A stretch of 64,000 nucleotides of DNA from an uncultured Bacteroidia bacterium (GTDB lineage: Bacteria; Bacteroidota; Bacteroidia; Bacteroidales; UBA932): the NCBI GenBank assembly GCA_902785575.1, contig CACZZF010000003.1, positions 78,560 through 142,559 of the forward strand. Direction: 5' to 3'. Each line of letters opens with the position of its first letter. Within the stretch, counting starts at the first letter, position 1. The notes under the pieces were generated by a model. It was given only the letters and a program-made list of their open reading frames with translations, was not told the origin of the DNA and searched no databases. Shown piece by piece: positions 8,545 through 18,150 of this stretch. The position numbers and the translations under genes are program-made.

Positions 8545-9624
8545 ATGGAACAGATCATCGCACCGGTGGATGTAAGCCTGATCAAGGCTGAACTCACTCC
8601 TGAAAGGAAACTCGGTGACACCAACAAAGGTGGAAACGAGTTGTACACTGTGACATGGAAGGACTCCCCCAACACTCTCCGTGAGATAGGGCGCCTTCGG
8701 GAGGTTTCTTACAGAGAGGCTGGGGCCAGCTCCGGAAAGTCAATGGACCTGGATGAGTACGACACGATGGAAAAGCCTTACACCCAGCTGATTGTCTGGG
8801 ATCCGGAGGCTGAGGCCATCATCGGTGGCTACAGGTATATCCTTGGCAAGGATGTCACATTGAAGGAAGATGGTCAGCCCAACATCACATCTTCCCATCT
8901 CTACCGCTTCTCCGACAGTTTCATCCAGAAATACCTTCCCCACGTCATGGAGCTCGGCCGTTCTTTCGTGGCTCCTGATTATCAAAGCTCGAAGGCCGGT
9001 GCCAAGTCATTGTTCACCATGGACAATCTCTGGGACGGGATCGCTTCCGTGATCCTCAACCACCCGGGAACACTGTATTTCCTCGGGAAAATGACGATCT
9101 ATCCATCGTACGATGAGACAGCGAGGAATCTTATCATACACTTCCTCAAGAAGCATTTCAACGACAATGAAGGCCTTGTCAGGCCAAAGGATGAGATCAA
9201 GGTGACTGACAACACCAGATTGATGGATCTGATCCTTGAGGAGGCGGACGTCAAGAAAGACTACCGCCTGCTGAAAGACGCTGTCAGAAGGCTTGGTACG
9301 AATATTCCTCCCCTGGTCAACTCTTACATCAACACTTCGGCATCAATGAAGATGTTCGGGTCATGTATAAATGACGAGCTTGGGGACGCCATCGAGACAG
9401 GAATAATGATCGGCTTCGACGACATCTACGCCGAAAAGAAGGAGCGTCACATGAATGCCTTTGTGATGAACCAGATCAACAAGCTGCGCAAGCGCTTCCC
9501 GAACTTGTCACAATCCGCTGAGGCCAAGTTCCGGGACCATATCGAGAAGAGCCGCCGGAAGTCCATGCAGGGCTTCCATAGAAAGCTCGGGAAGAAAACC
9601 TCACCAGACGTGGAATTCCTTTAA
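8545..9624 (+). CDS. GNAT-fold acyltransferase of the hemolysin/OlsB type
   Basis: 359 residues, no signal peptide. The N-terminal two thirds resemble the Acetyltransf_5 (OlsB-like) GNAT domain: [33 protein letters not shown], then [14 protein letters not shown] and a downstream acyl-acceptor region. Related proteins N-acylate an amino acid to make lyso-lipids; in Bacteroides GlsB makes N-acyl glycine for glycine lipids. The usual partner O-acyltransferase GlsA is not adjacent here, so identity with GlsB is only a suggestion. It lies between ettA and upp in the same direction. Confidence 0.65.
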   Translation: MEQIIAPVDVSLIKAELTPERKLGDTNKGGNELYTVTWKDSPNTLREIGRLREVSYREAGASSGKSMDLDEYDTMEKPYTQLIVWDPEAEAIIGGYRYILGKDVTLKEDGQPNITSSHLYRFSDSFIQKYLPHVMELGRSFVAPDYQSSKAGAKSLFTMDNLWDGIASVILNHPGTLYFLGKMTIYPSYDETARNLIIHFLKKHFNDNEGLVRPKDEIKVTDNTRLMDLILEEADVKKDYRLLKDAVRRLGTNIPPLVNSYINTSASMKMFGSCINDELGDAIETGIMIGFDDIYAEKKERHMNAFVMNQINKLRKRFPNLSQSAEAKFRDHIEKSRRKSMQGFHRKLGKKTSPDVEFL

Positions 9625-9650
9625 AATATTCATTAATAAATATTTCTATC

Positions 9651-10280
9651 ATGAGTTTATTGCATGTGATCAACCACCCGATGGTCCAGCACAAGTTGAC
9701 CATCATGAGAGACAAGAACACCGGTTCCAAGGATTTCAGGGAGCTTCTCAGGGAAATCTCGCTCCTTATGGGCTATGAGGTTACCAGGGACATTCCTCTG
9801 GAGGATGTCGAGATCGAGACTCCAATTTGCAAGATGACGGCGAAGGAAGTCTCCGGCCGCAAGCTGGCTATCGTCCCGATCCTGAGGGCCGGAATGGGAA
9901 TGGTGGAGGGCCTCCAGACCCTTGTTCCCGTCGCCAAGGTCGGGCATATCGGCCTCTATCGCGACGAGACTACCCACACTCCGGTGGTCTATTACTGCAA
10001 GCTTCCGGAAGATATCCAGGATCGTCTTGTGATCGTGACGGATCCGATGCTGGCGACTGGCGGTAGCGCTTGTGACGCGATTTCGATGCTTAAGGAGAGG
10101 GGTTGCAAGAATATCAGGTTGATGTGTCTGGTGAGTGTGCCGGAGGGTATCAAGAAGGTGCAGAACGAGCATCCGGATGTCGATATCTACACTGCCGCCG
10201 TGGACGATTGCCTCAACGAGAACGCTTACATCGTCCCTGGCCTCGGCGACGCCGGTGACCGCATCTTCGGCACGAAGTAA
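9651..10280 (+). CDS. upp: Uracil phosphoribosyltransferase
   Basis: 209 residues, the family's usual length. The PRPP-binding motif [14 protein letters not shown] is at 127-140, with [11 protein letters not shown] at 74-84 and the C-terminal uracil site [12 protein letters not shown]. The enzyme salvages uracil with PRPP to UMP in the cytoplasm. It is the last gene of the ettA-acyltransferase-upp run, 26 bases after its neighbour, and is followed by an unusual palindromic region rather than a clear terminator. Confidence 0.96.
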   Translation: MSLLHVINHPMVQHKLTIMRDKNTGSKDFRELLREISLLMGYEVTRDIPLEDVEIETPICKMTAKEVSGRKLAIVPILRAGMGMVEGLQTLVPVAKVGHIGLYRDETTHTPVVYYCKLPEDIQDRLVIVTDPMLATGGSACDAISMLKERGCKNIRLMCLVSVPEGIKKVQNEHPDVDIYTAAVDDCLNENAYIVPGLGDAGDRIFGTK

Positions 10281-10579
10281 TTCCTCTAAGTGATTAGACG
10301 TCCAATGGTGCTCCCCTTCGGGATACCATTGGACGATTGTCGCACAATCAATACGAGTGGCGAGGAGTCAGCCCCTGGAGGACCTGTCCACCCCCGGACA
10401 GGGGCAGGGGGAGGGGCCCGACGACAGCAAGTTTGAGCGAAGCGAAGACGACGATGGCGTTGGGAGGGGCCGGAGTGAGCGAAGCGAACGGAGTTCCGAC
10501 AGGGGGTGAGCTCCTCGCCACTCGGAATAATGCAGAGAGCACCATCGTACGATTGTAAACAATAAAGTCAGAGTTGATT
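10281..10579. repeat. Non-coding palindromic repeat element between upp and the GH2 gene
   Basis: This 299-bp gap carries layered repeats and no convincing gene. CGTCCAATGGT (10299-10309) pairs perfectly with ACCATTGGACG (10325-10335). GATTGT-cgc-ACAATC lies at 10335-10349. A perfect 14-bp inverted repeat, CGAGTGGCGAGGAG (10354-10367) and CTCCTCGCCACTCG (10511-10524), bounds a GC-rich core with two GAGCGAAGCGAA copies. Segments 10325-10351 and 10541-10566 are imperfect direct repeats flanking the inverted pair. The layout resembles a MITE or REP-type element with no transposase of its own. Confidence 0.8.
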
Positions 10580-13240
10580 ATGATGAAGAGGATTCTTATC
10601 GGGGTTTTGGTTTTGGGAATCGGTGTCTTGTCTTGGGGACAGACACTGGATTCGAGATTAGGCCATGGCGGAGAGTTCGTCTGGAAGATGGCCAAGGCGT
10701 CAGAGACAAGGGCGACGGCCGCTGAGCTGTCATCTCCCGGCTTTGACGACACGACATGGATGGAAGCCATCGTGCCCGGGACCGTCCTGACATCCCTGGT
10801 TGAGAACGGAGTGTATCCGGAACCATATTACGGGACAAACAACAAGATATCCGAGAAGAAGATCCCCGACATCATCGACACGGGACGGGATTTCTGGACC
10901 TACTGGTTCAGGACCGGGTTCGACACTCCGGAACTAGCTGAAGGAGAGAGACTTTGGCTCCATCCAGAAGGGATCAATTACCGGGCTGAATGGTGGCTGA
11001 ACGGCCACCTTGTCAGCGTCATGGCCGGAATGTTCAACGACGACCTGATCGACATCACCGACTTCATCGCCAAGGACGGTCACAACACCCTCGCGGTACT
11101 GGTCAAGCCAGTGGATATTCCCGGAACCACGATGCCCAAGCCATGGGGCGCGCCAGGCGAGAACCGCAATGGAGGCGACGGGGACATCGGCTGGAACACC
11201 ACACAACTGATGACCGTCGGCTGGGACTTCTCTTACGACGACGGAATTCGCGACCGCAACACCGGAATCTGGAAATCAGTCAGCGTATTCAAGACCGGGC
11301 CAATCAGGCTGGACTCCCCTTTCATCAAGAGCTCATTCCACAATCATGACCTGTCAACCGCGGCACAGACCATCACCCTCGGACTGGTCAATCCAGCGAG
11401 CGGCTTCCAGAACAACGAGCCGGTGAAATGCGTAGTCGAGGGCGAGATCGAAGGAACAGGAATCAAGTTCTCCAAAGAAGTCTCACTGATACGTGGCGAG
11501 GAACCAACCGTGACCTTCACTCCTGAGGAATATCCCCAACTGAATATCAAGAATCCACGGTTATGGTGGCCTAAGAACAAGGGGCCGCAAGAGCTATACA
11601 AACTCAAACTTGCGGTCAAGGTAGACGGCAAGGTCTCCGACTCCAAGGAAGTCACCTTCGGAATCAGGGACGTACAGGTCACGACCGACACTCCCGACGG
11701 GTCGAAAGTGTTCATAGTCAATGGCAAACGCATGTTCATCCGGGGCAGCAACTGGATTCCCGAGGCAATGCTCAGGACCAACGATGAGAGGATGCGGACC
11801 GAAATGGCCTACACCGACCAGTCAGGTATCAACTTCCTGCGTCTATGGGGAGGCGGAATCGCCGAGAGCGATCTCTTCTACCAGCTCTGCGACGAATATG
11901 GCATTATGGTATGGCAGGAGTTCTGGATGACCGGAGACACCCGTCACCCGCATGACAAGTCGATCTATTTCAACAATGTCGCATCGACGGTCAAAAGGAT
12001 CCGCAACCACCCCTCAATCATCTTCTACGTGGCATCGAACGAGAGCACTGAGGTTAGCGGCACTCCCGAGCTGCTGGAGCACCTGGACGGCACCAGGCCC
12101 TACCAGATGCAGTCAGAATGCGACGGAATACACGACGGCAGCCCTTACAAGCAGGTCAATCCGATGAGGCACTACACCAACACGGCCTCCGACCGGGGAA
12201 GCCGTGTCGACGGATTCAATCCCGAATACGGCGCGCCCACTCTCCCGGTTATAGAAAGCCTAAAGAAGATGATGCCGGCCGACAAATTGTGGCCGATAGA
12301 CAAGGCTACATGGAACTACCTGGACGGCAATGGGTTCCACCTGATGACAACCCTTTACGATGACATGGTCCGCTGTTACGGTGAACCCTCCGGAATTGAG
12401 GACTACGCCCGTAAAGGTCAGCTCGTCGGAGCCATGAACTCCAAGAGCATCTGGGAGGTCTGGAATTATAACCGGCTGGACGACGGAGACCGTTTCTGTT
12501 CCGGCCTTCTTTTCTGGTACCACAACTGCCCCAACGTCCAGGTCTGCGCCAGGATGTGGGACTACTACCTGGAACCTACGGCATCGTTGTTCCACACGAT
12601 GCATTCGCTTGAACCACTGCATGTTCAATTTGATTACCTCAAGAATACCGTCAGTATCATTAACGACTGTTTGGAGCCTGTCCACGCGATTGAATTGAAC
12701 GCAAAACTTTACGACCTTTCGAGCAAACTAGTGAAGTCATGGAGTATTCCGGTGGACGTTCCCGCGGAGAAAGCTTTGGACGATGTGCTGACTCTCGACT
12801 TCCCTGAAAGTATCTCCCCGGTTCACTTCATATGTCTCACACTTACAGACAAGACCGGCAAGCAAGTGCTATCCGAGAATATTTACTGGAGATCAACCGA
12901 CTCTTACGAAGGGCCGCAAACCGTTACCGGTCCATGCACTTCCGGCTTTGAGAGCCTGGCTGAAATGCCGGCTGCGAATGTCAAGCTGACACGCAGGAAC
13001 CTACCCGATGGAAGTATTGAGGTAATTCTTAAAAACACATCAAGCAAAATAGCTTTCTTCAATAGGTTACAACTTCGTGACAAGTCCGGGAAACCAGTCC
13101 ATGGGACCATGTATTCCGACAATTTCGTGACCCTTCTCCCCCGCTCCTCAAAGACCATTGTCATCAAACCGGCCAGTGGTCAACCGGGTGACTTCAAGGT
13201 CTATTTCGAAGGCTGGAACTCAGGCGCGAAAACCTTCTGA
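10580..13240 (+). CDS. GH2-family glycosidase, beta-mannosidase/exo-glucosaminidase-like
   Basis: 887 residues from ATG at 10580, with a second ATG directly after it. A signal peptide (MMKRILIGVLVLGIGVLSWGQ) directs export. Domains in order: sugar-binding jelly roll, Ig-like domain, TIM barrel and C-terminal Ig-like domains. The barrel contains GSNWIPEAMLRT, WGGGIAESDLFYQLCDEYGIMVWQEF, the putative acid/base E488 in VASNES and the putative nucleophile E549 in NPEYGAP. This layout fits GH2 exo-beta-mannosidases and exo-beta-D-glucosaminidases, and the region around E549 is closer to the glucosaminidase branch. The substrate is unresolved. The FAD oxidoreductase follows after 20 bases. Confidence 0.82.
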   Translation: MMKRILIGVLVLGIGVLSWGQTLDSRLGHGGEFVWKMAKASETRATAAELSSPGFDDTTWMEAIVPGTVLTSLVENGVYPEPYYGTNNKISEKKIPDIIDTGRDFWTYWFRTGFDTPELAEGERLWLHPEGINYRAEWWLNGHLVSVMAGMFNDDLIDITDFIAKDGHNTLAVLVKPVDIPGTTMPKPWGAPGENRNGGDGDIGWNTTQLMTVGWDFSYDDGIRDRNTGIWKSVSVFKTGPIRLDSPFIKSSFHNHDLSTAAQTITLGLVNPASGFQNNEPVKCVVEGEIEGTGIKFSKEVSLIRGEEPTVTFTPEEYPQLNIKNPRLWWPKNKGPQELYKLKLAVKVDGKVSDSKEVTFGIRDVQVTTDTPDGSKVFIVNGKRMFIRGSNWIPEAMLRTNDERMRTEMAYTDQSGINFLRLWGGGIAESDLFYQLCDEYGIMVWQEFWMTGDTRHPHDKSIYFNNVASTVKRIRNHPSIIFYVASNESTEVSGTPELLEHLDGTRPYQMQSECDGIHDGSPYKQVNPMRHYTNTASDRGSRVDGFNPEYGAPTLPVIESLKKMMPADKLWPIDKATWNYLDGNGFHLMTTLYDDMVRCYGEPSGIEDYARKGQLVGAMNSKSIWEVWNYNRLDDGDRFCSGLLFWYHNCPNVQVCARMWDYYLEPTASLFHTMHSLEPLHVQFDYLKNTVSIINDCLEPVHAIELNAKLYDLSSKLVKSWSIPVDVPAEKALDDVLTLDFPESISPVHFICLTLTDKTGKQVLSENIYWRSTDSYEGPQTVTGPCTSGFESLAEMPAANVKLTRRNLPDGSIEVILKNTSSKIAFFNRLQLRDKSGKPVHGTMYSDNFVTLLPRSSKTIVIKPASGQPGDFKVYFEGWNSGAKTF

Positions 13241-13260
13241 CACAATCAAACGATGGCGAT

Positions 13261-14562
13261 ATGAAACGTAGAGATTTCTTGAAGATAGGCTCGGCCGCGA
13301 CCGGGGCGATGCTGGTCGGAGGAGCCGTGCCAGCCGAAGGAGCCGAGAAAGTCAAACCGGCCTCCGAAGGCGTAGGAGTCGACGGATATGTCAAAGAACC
13401 TTCCAGAAAGATTCCCGTGATAGCTTCTTGCGACATTCTGGTAGCCGGAGCCGGTCCCGCCGGCTTTGCCGCGGCGATTTCCGCCGCAAGGGAAGGCGCC
13501 GATGTCATATTGCTGGAAATGAATGGTTTCCTTGGAGGGCTCTGGACCGGAGGATCCGTCTTGCCACTTAACTGCATGGAAGCGAGAACAGGCTCCGGCT
13601 GGAAACAAGTGGTGTACGGTGTAGCCGACGAGCTGGCTGTCAGACTCAAGGAAATGGGCATGTCAATTCAGCCTGGACGCTCCCCCATCGTGGATCCGGA
13701 AGCGACAAAGCATCTCATGCGGCTTATGGTCAAAGAGGCTGGAATCCGGGTCATTTACTATGCCAAGGCTTGTGAGATCACTAAATCAGGCGACCGGATC
13801 GAAAGCGTCTTGATCGAGAGCAAGAGCGGCCGTAGCGCTATAAAGGCCAAATATTTCGTGGACACCACCGGAGACGGGGATCTCTTTTATTGGGCCGGGG
13901 AGAACTACCGATACGTGAAGCACCACATCGGTGCAATGTGGAGAGTCGGAAACCTTCAGGAGGACAATGACCACGGCAGCATGACTCCTATCAAAGGTGT
14001 CGGCCTGATGCACACCAACGGGGAATATGACCAGGACGGTCTGGACGTGTTCAACATGTCACGTCTGAATGATTCCCTGAGGCAATATATGTGGGACAAG
14101 ACCCAGGAACTGCGCTCCAAGAGAGGTTGCGAGGAAGCGTTCCTGTTGGAGACTCCCCCGATGCTCGGAGTGCGGGTCACCAGGGTGCTGGACAGCCTAA
14201 GGAATGTCTCCATGACCGATGCTCTGGAGAACAGGACTTACGACGATGTGGTAGGTATTGCCGGAGTGGATATCGACGTTGAAATCGACGGGAACAAGCA
14301 TATTGTCTCAGAACGGCCACAATGGCAAATCCCGCTGCGAGCCCTCCTGCCTCGGAAAACGCCTAATCTGACTGTAGCCGGGAGATGTTTCGGCTATGAG
14401 CACGACATCACTTACGACGCCAGGGAGATAGCCACCTGCATGGTCACGGGACAGGCCGCGGGAGCGGCGGCGGCGAGAGCCCTATTAGACCGGTCAGCGG
14501 TTCAAGCCACCGATCCGGCCAAGGTCCAGGCTACATTACGGTCACAAGGAGTAAAAATATAG
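13261..14562 (+). CDS. Tat-exported FAD-dependent oxidoreductase
   Basis: 433 residues. The N-terminus MKRRDFLKIG is a twin-arginine signal, so the protein is folded with its cofactor before export. The FAD-binding Rossmann motif GAGPAG is at 63-68, followed by the FAD_oxidored-type run LEMNGFLGGLWTGG. Near the C-terminus NLTVAGRCFGYEHD and a VTGQAAGAAAA helix complete the FAD site. Relatives in Bacteroidetes sit beside glycosidases and are thought to oxidise sugars or related compounds in the periplasm. Here it directly follows the GH2 gene, so both may act on the same glycan. The substrate cannot be told from sequence. Confidence 0.8.
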   Translation: MKRRDFLKIGSAATGAMLVGGAVPAEGAEKVKPASEGVGVDGYVKEPSRKIPVIASCDILVAGAGPAGFAAAISAAREGADVILLEMNGFLGGLWTGGSVLPLNCMEARTGSGWKQVVYGVADELAVRLKEMGMSIQPGRSPIVDPEATKHLMRLMVKEAGIRVIYYAKACEITKSGDRIESVLIESKSGRSAIKAKYFVDTTGDGDLFYWAGENYRYVKHHIGAMWRVGNLQEDNDHGSMTPIKGVGLMHTNGEYDQDGLDVFNMSRLNDSLRQYMWDKTQELRSKRGCEEAFLLETPPMLGVRVTRVLDSLRNVSMTDALENRTYDDVVGIAGVDIDVEIDGNKHIVSERPQWQIPLRALLPRKTPNLTVAGRCFGYEHDITYDAREIATCMVTGQAAGAAAARALLDRSAVQATDPAKVQATLRSQGVKI

Positions 14563-14564
14563 CG

Positions 14565-14719
14565 TCACTCATATTCCTTCAAAGCGGCGAAGGCCTTTGG
14601 AGCCAGGATGATTATGGCTATGACATTTATCCAACATCCAGATAAGCGCCTTCTCAAGTTTCGGGGAGGCGTTTTTCCTTGAATTGCAAAGGTACAGCTG
14701 AGACTATCTTCTCGAACAT
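14565..14719 (-). pseudogene. Remnant of a second alanine/glycine symporter gene
   Basis: On the minus strand this 155-bp stretch holds three collinear scraps of an AGCS symporter in different frames: MFEKIVS (start), LCNSRKNASPKLEKALIW (matching LCNLKKGFSPKVEKILIR of the intact neighbour) and WINVIAIIILAPKAFAALKEYE followed by a stop (matching its C-terminus). Everything between has been deleted. Its ATG (14719-14717) overlaps the TAA of the intact symporter by one base, so it was once a tandem, translationally coupled copy. It differs from the intact gene at many positions and is therefore a diverged paralogue, not a recent duplication. Confidence 0.85.
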
Positions 14720-16113
14720 TATTTTATCGAGTTCTCATATTCCTTCAAAGCGGCGAAGGCTTTGGGAGCGAGAATTATAATAGCCACGACATTGACCCAG
14801 GCCATGAGACCGACGCCGATGTCGCCAAGAGTCCAGACTGTGTTGGCCTCTTTGACAGCCCCGAAAACCACCGAACCAAGGATAACGATTTGAAGGATCC
14901 TGATAAGGATTTTCTCGACTTTAGGGGAGAAACCTTTCTTGAGGTTGCACAAGTACATCACGCTGGATTCCGAGTAGAAATAATAGGCCATCACGGTCGT
15001 GAACACGAAGAAGGCCAGGGCGATGCTGACGAATATGCTTCCGAAGCCACCGATCACGGAGTCGACCGCGGCCTGAGTGTAACCGACATAGTTGGCGCCG
15101 AGGCCAGGATCGTTCGCGAGAAGCATCTCACCTGTCTTTGCATCAAGAATGTTGAAGGTCCCAGCGGAAAGGATCATAAGGGCTGTGGCGGTACAGACCA
15201 GGAGGGTGTCGACATAGACCGAGAAAGCCTGGACCAGGCCTTGCTCCGCGGGATGTTTCACATCAGCGGATGCGGAGGGAATAGCTCCGGTTCCCTGTCC
15301 CGCCTCATTGGAGAACAGTCCCCTCTTGACACCCATCATTATCGTCGAGCCCAGAATACCTCCACATAAAGGATTGACTCCAAACGCGTTCTGGACTATC
15401 AGAGACAAAAGGCCGGGTATCGCTTTCCAATTAAGCGCCAAGATCACTATAGAAATCAACACATAGACGACCGCCATGAACGGAGTGACTAAAGATGCCG
15501 CCTTGGCGATCCTCTTCACACCTCCGACAATCACAAGCCCAAGAATGAAGGCAAGGACCAGCCCGGAAATCAAAGGATTGATTCCGAAAGAGTTGAGAGC
15601 GGCGGCGGAAAAGCCGTTAGACTGGACAGTAGGCAGCAACAGGCCGGTGGCGATAATAGTAACCACAGCGAAAAGGATGGCCATCCAGCGGGCCTTGAGG
15701 CCTTTCTCGATATATGTCGCGGGACCGCCTCTGAAACCGGTCGGATGAGAGAACTTGAATATCTGCGCGAGAGTGGACTCCACATAAGCTGTGGACGCTC
15801 CGAAAAAGGCAATTATCCACATCCAGAATATGGCTCCGGGACCACCCAGGGCAATGGCGGTGGCGACACCGACAATATTCCCTGTACCTACCCTGCCAGA
15901 AAGAGCGATGCAGAATGCCTCGAAGGATGAGACCCCTTGTTTCTCGGAGTTCTTGTCACGTTTCCGGAAAAGAAGCCTGGCCATAAGGCCGATGCGCCTG
16001 AGTTGGACAAAACGTGTTCGTGTGGAGAAATACAGGCCAGCCCCGACCAACAGGACAACTAGTGCCGGACTCCAGATGACATTGTTTACAGTGGATACAA
16101 TCTTCTCGAACAT
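14719..16113 (-). CDS. Sodium:alanine/glycine symporter, AGCS family
   Basis: 464 residues from ATG at 16113 (MFEKIVSTVNN); the same MFEKIVS start is kept in the neighbouring remnant. About ten hydrophobic membrane segments are visible. AGCS signatures include the SGRVGTGNIVGVATAIALGGPGAIFWMW block and the GLFSNEAGQGTGAIPSASADVKHPAEQG block. The family imports alanine or glycine with sodium across the inner membrane. Which amino acid is used cannot be read off. The gene lies next to an aquaporin gene on the same strand but is separated from it by a terminator, so it is probably transcribed on its own. Confidence 0.9.
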   Translation of the reverse strand: MFEKIVSTVNNVIWSPALVVLLVGAGLYFSTRTRFVQLRRIGLMARLLFRKRDKNSEKQGVSSFEAFCIALSGRVGTGNIVGVATAIALGGPGAIFWMWIIAFFGASTAYVESTLAQIFKFSHPTGFRGGPATYIEKGLKARWMAILFAVVTIIATGLLLPTVQSNGFSAAALNSFGINPLISGLVLAFILGLVIVGGVKRIAKAASLVTPFMAVVYVLISIVILALNWKAIPGLLSLIVQNAFGVNPLCGGILGSTIMMGVKRGLFSNEAGQGTGAIPSASADVKHPAEQGLVQAFSVYVDTLLVCTATALMILSAGTFNILDAKTGEMLLANDPGLGANYVGYTQAAVDSVIGGFGSIFVSIALAFFVFTTVMAYYFYSESSVMYLCNLKKGFSPKVEKILIRILQIVILGSVVFGAVKEANTVWTLGDIGVGLMAWVNVVAIIILAPKAFAALKEYENSIK

Positions 16114-16163
16114 GCTCAAATATAAAAAATTATATCCTAACTCGGCAATTTATTCTCTATTAA

Positions 16164-16194
16164 AACGAAAAAGGCCGGCTCTGTAGCCGGCCTT
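16164..16194 (-). terminator. Rho-independent terminator after the aquaporin gene
   Basis: On the minus strand AAGGCCGGCT-ACAG-AGCCGGCCTT forms a perfect 10-bp stem with a 4-base loop (16194-16171), followed by TTTCGTTT. It lies 18 bases after the aquaporin stop codon and upstream of the symporter gene. Confidence 0.85.
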
Positions 16195-16212
16195 GAATCA
16201 CAACTTGAATGA

Positions 16213-16905
16213 TTACTTCTCCTCCTTAGGGGCGAGAGCGCACCAGACGATGGCGCTGAGGGCACCACCGCAAAGAGGGGCGACGATGAAGACCCAGAGA
16301 TCCTTGAGGGCCTGCCCGCCAGCGAAGAGGGCGGGACCGATGGAACGGGCGGGGTTCACCGATGTGCCGGTCAGGTTGATGCACACGAGGTGGATCAGGA
16401 CGAGGCTGAGACCGATGGCGAGACCGGCGAAGTTGCCGGCGCCGACCTTGCTGTCAGTTGTTCCGAGAACGACAAGGACAAAGAGGAAGGTAGCCACAAT
16501 CTCAACAAGGAACGCTCCACCGGCTCCACCAGCTCCAGCGACACCATTGCAGCCAAGACCGGCGGGATTGGCGCCAGCGAAAGCGGCTGAAGGAGTCATG
16601 ACTTTCGCGAAGAGCAGAAGGACGGCTCCAGCGATGACGGCACCGATGATCTGGCCGCACCAGTAGCCACAGGCATCTTTCCAGCTCATGCGGCCCGAGA
16701 GGGCGACGCCGAGGGTGATGGCAGGGTTGATGTGGCAACCGGAGATACCACCGATGGTGTAAGCCATGGCGATAACCGAAAGACCAAAGGCGGCGGCGGT
16801 GGCGAAGAGGCCAGCGGGAGTCCCGCAACCAACGAACATTGCCGTGGCGCAGCCGAGGAAAGTCAGGACAAATGTCCCGATACATTCAGCGATGTACTTT
16901 CTCAT
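16213..16905 (-). CDS. aqpZ: Aquaporin Z-like water channel
   Basis: 230 residues, the usual AqpZ length, with six membrane segments and two half-helices. The two NPA boxes are intact: N60-P61-A62 in GCHINPAITLG and N184-P185-A186 in TSVNPARS, with the selectivity-filter arginine R187 directly after. This pattern fits a water-selective channel rather than a glycerol facilitator. One unusual feature is a long glycine/alanine-rich loop near residues 110-130. The gene is monocistronic, ending in its own terminator, and is divergent from manC. Confidence 0.93.
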   Translation of the reverse strand: MRKYIAECIGTFVLTFLGCATAMFVGCGTPAGLFATAAAFGLSVIAMAYTIGGISGCHINPAITLGVALSGRMSWKDACGYWCGQIIGAVIAGAVLLLFAKVMTPSAAFAGANPAGLGCNGVAGAGGAGGAFLVEIVATFLFVLVVLGTTDSKVGAGNFAGLAIGLSLVLIHLVCINLTGTSVNPARSIGPALFAGGQALKDLWVFIVAPLCGGALSAIVWCALAPKEEK

Positions 16906-17034
16906 GATTCTTTGTTATTAAGTGTTATTGAAGGTTGTTGTGATTTTTGTTTAACAACGCCAATTTACGAAATATTCCAATTAAATCCATCATTTTTTCT
17001 AAATTTACAACCGGAACCAATAACCGATTCTGAT

Positions 17035-18129
17035 ATGAACACCCACGTTGTAATCATGGCAGGAGGGGTAGGAAGCCGTCTATGGCCAGTTAGCACCCCT
17101 GAAATGCCCAAACAATTCATAGATATTCTCGGAATAGGGAAAACCCTTCTCCAGATGACCGTAGACCGTTTCAAACCTGTATGCGACCTGGAACGTTTCT
17201 GGGTAGTCACTTCCGAGGCATATGTCGATATCGTAAAAGAGCAACTTCCTTGCATACCAGCCGACCACATCCTGGCCGAGCCTGTCCCCCGCAACACCGC
17301 GCCATGCATCGCGTACGCTTGCTGGAAGATCAAGGCTTCCTATCGTGACGCCAACATCATTGTGACTCCGGCTGACGCACTGGTGATAAATGTCCAGAAG
17401 TTCGCCGCGGCGATACGCAAGGCCCTAAACTTCACCGACGGAACTGACAAGATTGTCACAGTCGGTATAGAGCCTTCCCGTCCCGAGACCGGTTACGGAT
17501 ATATCCATGCGGAGGAGAAGTTGACTGATGAGATAGTCAAGGTCAAGGAGTTCAAGGAGAAACCAAACGAGGCGACCGCGAAGGAATATGTCGCCGCAGG
17601 GAATTATTTCTGGAATGCCGGAATATTCGTATGGAGCTGTGCCACAATCGTTTCCGAGCTTCGCAAGCATGCCCCGCAGATAGCTTCGGTAATGGATTCC
17701 ATCGCCGCTTCATTCGGCAGCTGGAAGGAAGAGGAGACACTTCAAGAGTTGTTCCCTACCTGCGAGAAGATATCGATCGACTACGCTGTCATGGAGAAAT
17801 CAGACAAGATCCATGTCATAGCAAGTGACCTGGGATGGTCTGACCTGGGCAGTTTCACTTCAATCAAGGAGCATATCCCCATGCCTGAGGAAGACCCTGT
17901 CCCTGACGGAGGAGCCGCCAAGGCGATTGAGGGTGGCAATAAGGTGATTGGCAAGGACATCAGGATGTTCGGTTGCGAGGAGTGCATCGTCCATGCCGAG
18001 GACGCCAAGACCGTAGTTGTGTCTGGTTTGAAAGATTACATCGTAGCTGTCAAAGGAGGTAATGTTTTGGTCTGTCCTCTCAGTGAGGAGCAGAAAATCA
18101 AGGAGTATTCCGCTCCTGAGGAGAAATAA
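17035..18129 (+). CDS. manC: Mannose-1-phosphate guanylyltransferase
   Basis: 364 residues from ATG at 17035. The frame is open further upstream, but that part overlaps the aquaporin gene and has no homology. The nucleotidyltransferase signature is at 10-18 (GGVGSRLWP), followed by PKQF and later FKEKPN and NYFWNAGIF. The C-terminal phosphomannose isomerase domain of bifunctional enzymes is absent, as in the short GMP type. It makes GDP-mannose from mannose-1-phosphate and GTP for glycan synthesis. The window's GH130 phosphorylases release mannose-1-phosphate, which could feed this enzyme; that link is inference. Confidence 0.9.
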   Translation: MNTHVVIMAGGVGSRLWPVSTPEMPKQFIDILGIGKTLLQMTVDRFKPVCDLERFWVVTSEAYVDIVKEQLPCIPADHILAEPVPRNTAPCIAYACWKIKASYRDANIIVTPADALVINVQKFAAAIRKALNFTDGTDKIVTVGIEPSRPETGYGYIHAEEKLTDEIVKVKEFKEKPNEATAKEYVAAGNYFWNAGIFVWSCATIVSELRKHAPQIASVMDSIAASFGSWKEEETLQELFPTCEKISIDYAVMEKSDKIHVIASDLGWSDLGSFTSIKEHIPMPEEDPVPDGGAAKAIEGGNKVIGKDIRMFGCEECIVHAEDAKTVVVSGLKDYIVAVKGGNVLVCPLSEEQKIKEYSAPEEK

Positions 18130-18150
18130 CAGCAAAAAAAATCGAAAAAA

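Noticed and set aside
10299..10335. Rho-independent terminator after upp
   Set aside because: The 11-bp stem has a 15-base loop and no T-run, and it belongs to a larger repeat structure. It may still slow polymerase.
10337..10558. Small proteins encoded in the repeat region between upp and GH2
   Set aside because: The frames consist of repeat-derived sequence on both strands, with no homology or start signals.
16732..17034. Upstream extension of the manC frame by about 100 residues
   Set aside because: It overlaps the aquaporin gene on the opposite strand, has low-complexity glycine/glutamate composition, and ManC homology begins exactly at ATG 17035.
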